A stretch of 64,000 nucleotides of DNA from the NCBI RefSeq assembly GCF_004193775.1, contig NC_041016.1, forward strand, positions 44,131,522 through 44,195,521. The letters run 5' to 3'. Both the position numbers and the translations under genes were made by a program. This stretch comes from Glycine soja. Taxonomy: Eukaryota; Streptophyta; Magnoliopsida; Fabales; Fabaceae. The notes under the pieces were generated by a model. That model ran no database searches, was not told the DNA's origin, and worked only from the letters and a program-made list of their open reading frames with translations. Positions 63,340 through 64,000 of the stretch are shown here, piece after piece. Positions within the stretch are counted from its first letter, which is position 1, and each line of letters opens with the position of its first letter.

Positions 63340-64000
63340 AGGCTCGTCAAACCCAAGGTCTGCCATTGGTGAGTCTCGCCAAAATTAAGGACGAACACGT
63401 TTCTGGTTGTTTCTCCAAAGGGCTTGTAAAACCCAAGGTTTGCCCTTGGTGAGTCCTCCAGGCTCACGCCACCACGTCTCCAATACGTGCCACTCCATGA
63501 GTGACACATGCAAGAGCATGCCACCACGTCTCCAGTATGTGTCACTCCACGAGTGACACAAATGCAAGAGCATGACACCACATCTCCAGTACGTGCCACT
63601 CCACGAGTGACATGTATGTAAGAGCACGAAACTTAGTCTCCAGTGTGTGCCATTCCACGAGTGACATGTATGCAAGAGCACGACACCACATCTCCAATAT
63701 GTACCACTCCACAAGTGACATGTATGTGATAGCTTGGCATGTGCGCTACACACACTAGGCTTGTCAAACCTAAGGTCCGTCCTTGGTGAGTCTCACCAAT
63801 ATCTAGGACAAACGCGTCTTTGGTCGATTCTCCAAAGGCTCGTCAAACCCAAGGTCCGCTATTGGTGAGTTTCACAGGTTCACAAAACTCAGGGTTCGTC
63901 CATGGTAAGCCTCGATGCAACTCTACAGGCTTGTCAAAACTCAGGGCAAACATGTTCCCAGTCCAAGGCTCGTTAAACCCAAGGTTCACCCTTGGTGAGC
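63340..64000 (+). repeat. Reiterated 'aacccaaggtc...cttggtgag' units
   Basis: The word pair CAAACCCAAGGTC(T/C)G and CCTTGGTGAGTCT recurs at about 63350, 63430, 63765, 63848 and 63970, with ACGAACACGTTT/ACAAACGCGTCT between. It brackets the 54-bp array and continues past the window end, in the 3' untranslated part of the Tat-type element. Confidence 0.65.
63469..63737 (+). repeat. Tandem array, five units of about 54 bp
   Basis: Five adjacent 52-55-bp units with the core CCACTCCACGAGTGACATG and spacer GCAAGAGCACGACACCACAT. CACTC-CACGAGTG is itself nearly palindromic. Located between pol and the missing 3' LTR, where Tat/Ogre-type elements often carry tandem repeats. Confidence 0.85.

Larger units (their letters stand above)
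59040..64000 (+). mobile_element. Tat-type Ty3/gypsy element, internally deleted
   Basis: 5' LTR ending GTAAGTACA at 59803, then a primer-binding site, gag, RNase H and integrase remnants, and a tandem-repeat-rich 3' region running off the window. Protease, most of RT and most of the integrase core are missing, so it is non-autonomous. The left LTR edge is uncertain (between 59040 and 59180). Confidence 0.75.

Overview
This is a dicot plant nuclear window, most likely from a legume close to soybean (Glycine). The evidence is intron-rich genes with GT/AG splice sites, AT-rich intergenic DNA, a plant-specific RNA polymerase V gene, and plant families of Ty3/gypsy, Ty1/copia, LINE, Helitron, MULE and CACTA-type elements. 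The species is inferred from general resemblance to legume repeats, not from a search. Only one gene looks intact. Everything else is transposable-element sequence, captured gene fragments or AT-rich spacer.

Region by region: 1-730 is a chimeric relic of two unrelated genes, the N-terminus of cytosolic aspartyl-tRNA synthetase followed by exon-intron-exon of a beta-hexosaminidase. 1000-5320 is a 5'-truncated Ty3/gypsy chromovirus with a C-terminal chromodomain and its 3' LTR. 6450-16022 is a 9.6-kb Helitron lying on the minus strand with both ends recognisable (5' TC, 3' hairpin plus CTAG, A/T target site). It carries an RPA1-like gene with two in-frame stops, a PIF1-type helicase and a B3-like fragment, but no visible Rep domain.

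17014-31681 (minus) is the main gene, NRPE1, the largest subunit of RNA polymerase V. I could join 17 coding exons in frame into about 2,082 residues. They include the N-terminal zinc motifs, the DFDGD metal-A site, a WG/GW-rich Argonaute-binding tail with seven 33-residue repeats, and a terminal DeCL domain. A non-coding first exon and a 5'-UTR intron lie upstream, near 33.1 kb.

33.85-35.6 kb holds a decayed MULE transposase. 38.2-49.2 kb is a nest of insertions. One L1-type LINE remnant is split in order by a 351-bp insertion, a nearly full-length decayed copia element, a 3.0-kb solo LTR with a perfect 5-bp target duplication, and a terminal-inverted-repeat element containing a long (GT)n(AT)n microsatellite.

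50.2-56.2 kb is an LTR-like remnant and AT-rich DNA. 56.2-57.8 kb has a sucrose-transporter fragment next to a CACTA terminus with subterminal repeats, directly followed by a long-TIR (MULE-like) element with unidentified cargo. From about 59.1 kb to the end lies a Tat-type Ty3/gypsy element that has lost protease/RT and the integrase core and ends in tandem repeats.

Functionally the window pairs a core gene of RNA-directed DNA methylation (NRPE1, which represses transposons) with a dense and mostly dead transposon landscape on both sides. No gene cluster or new enzymatic system is evident. The most unusual items are the Helitron with RPA and B3-like cargo, the repeat-expanded NRPE1 tail, and the several captured gene fragments.
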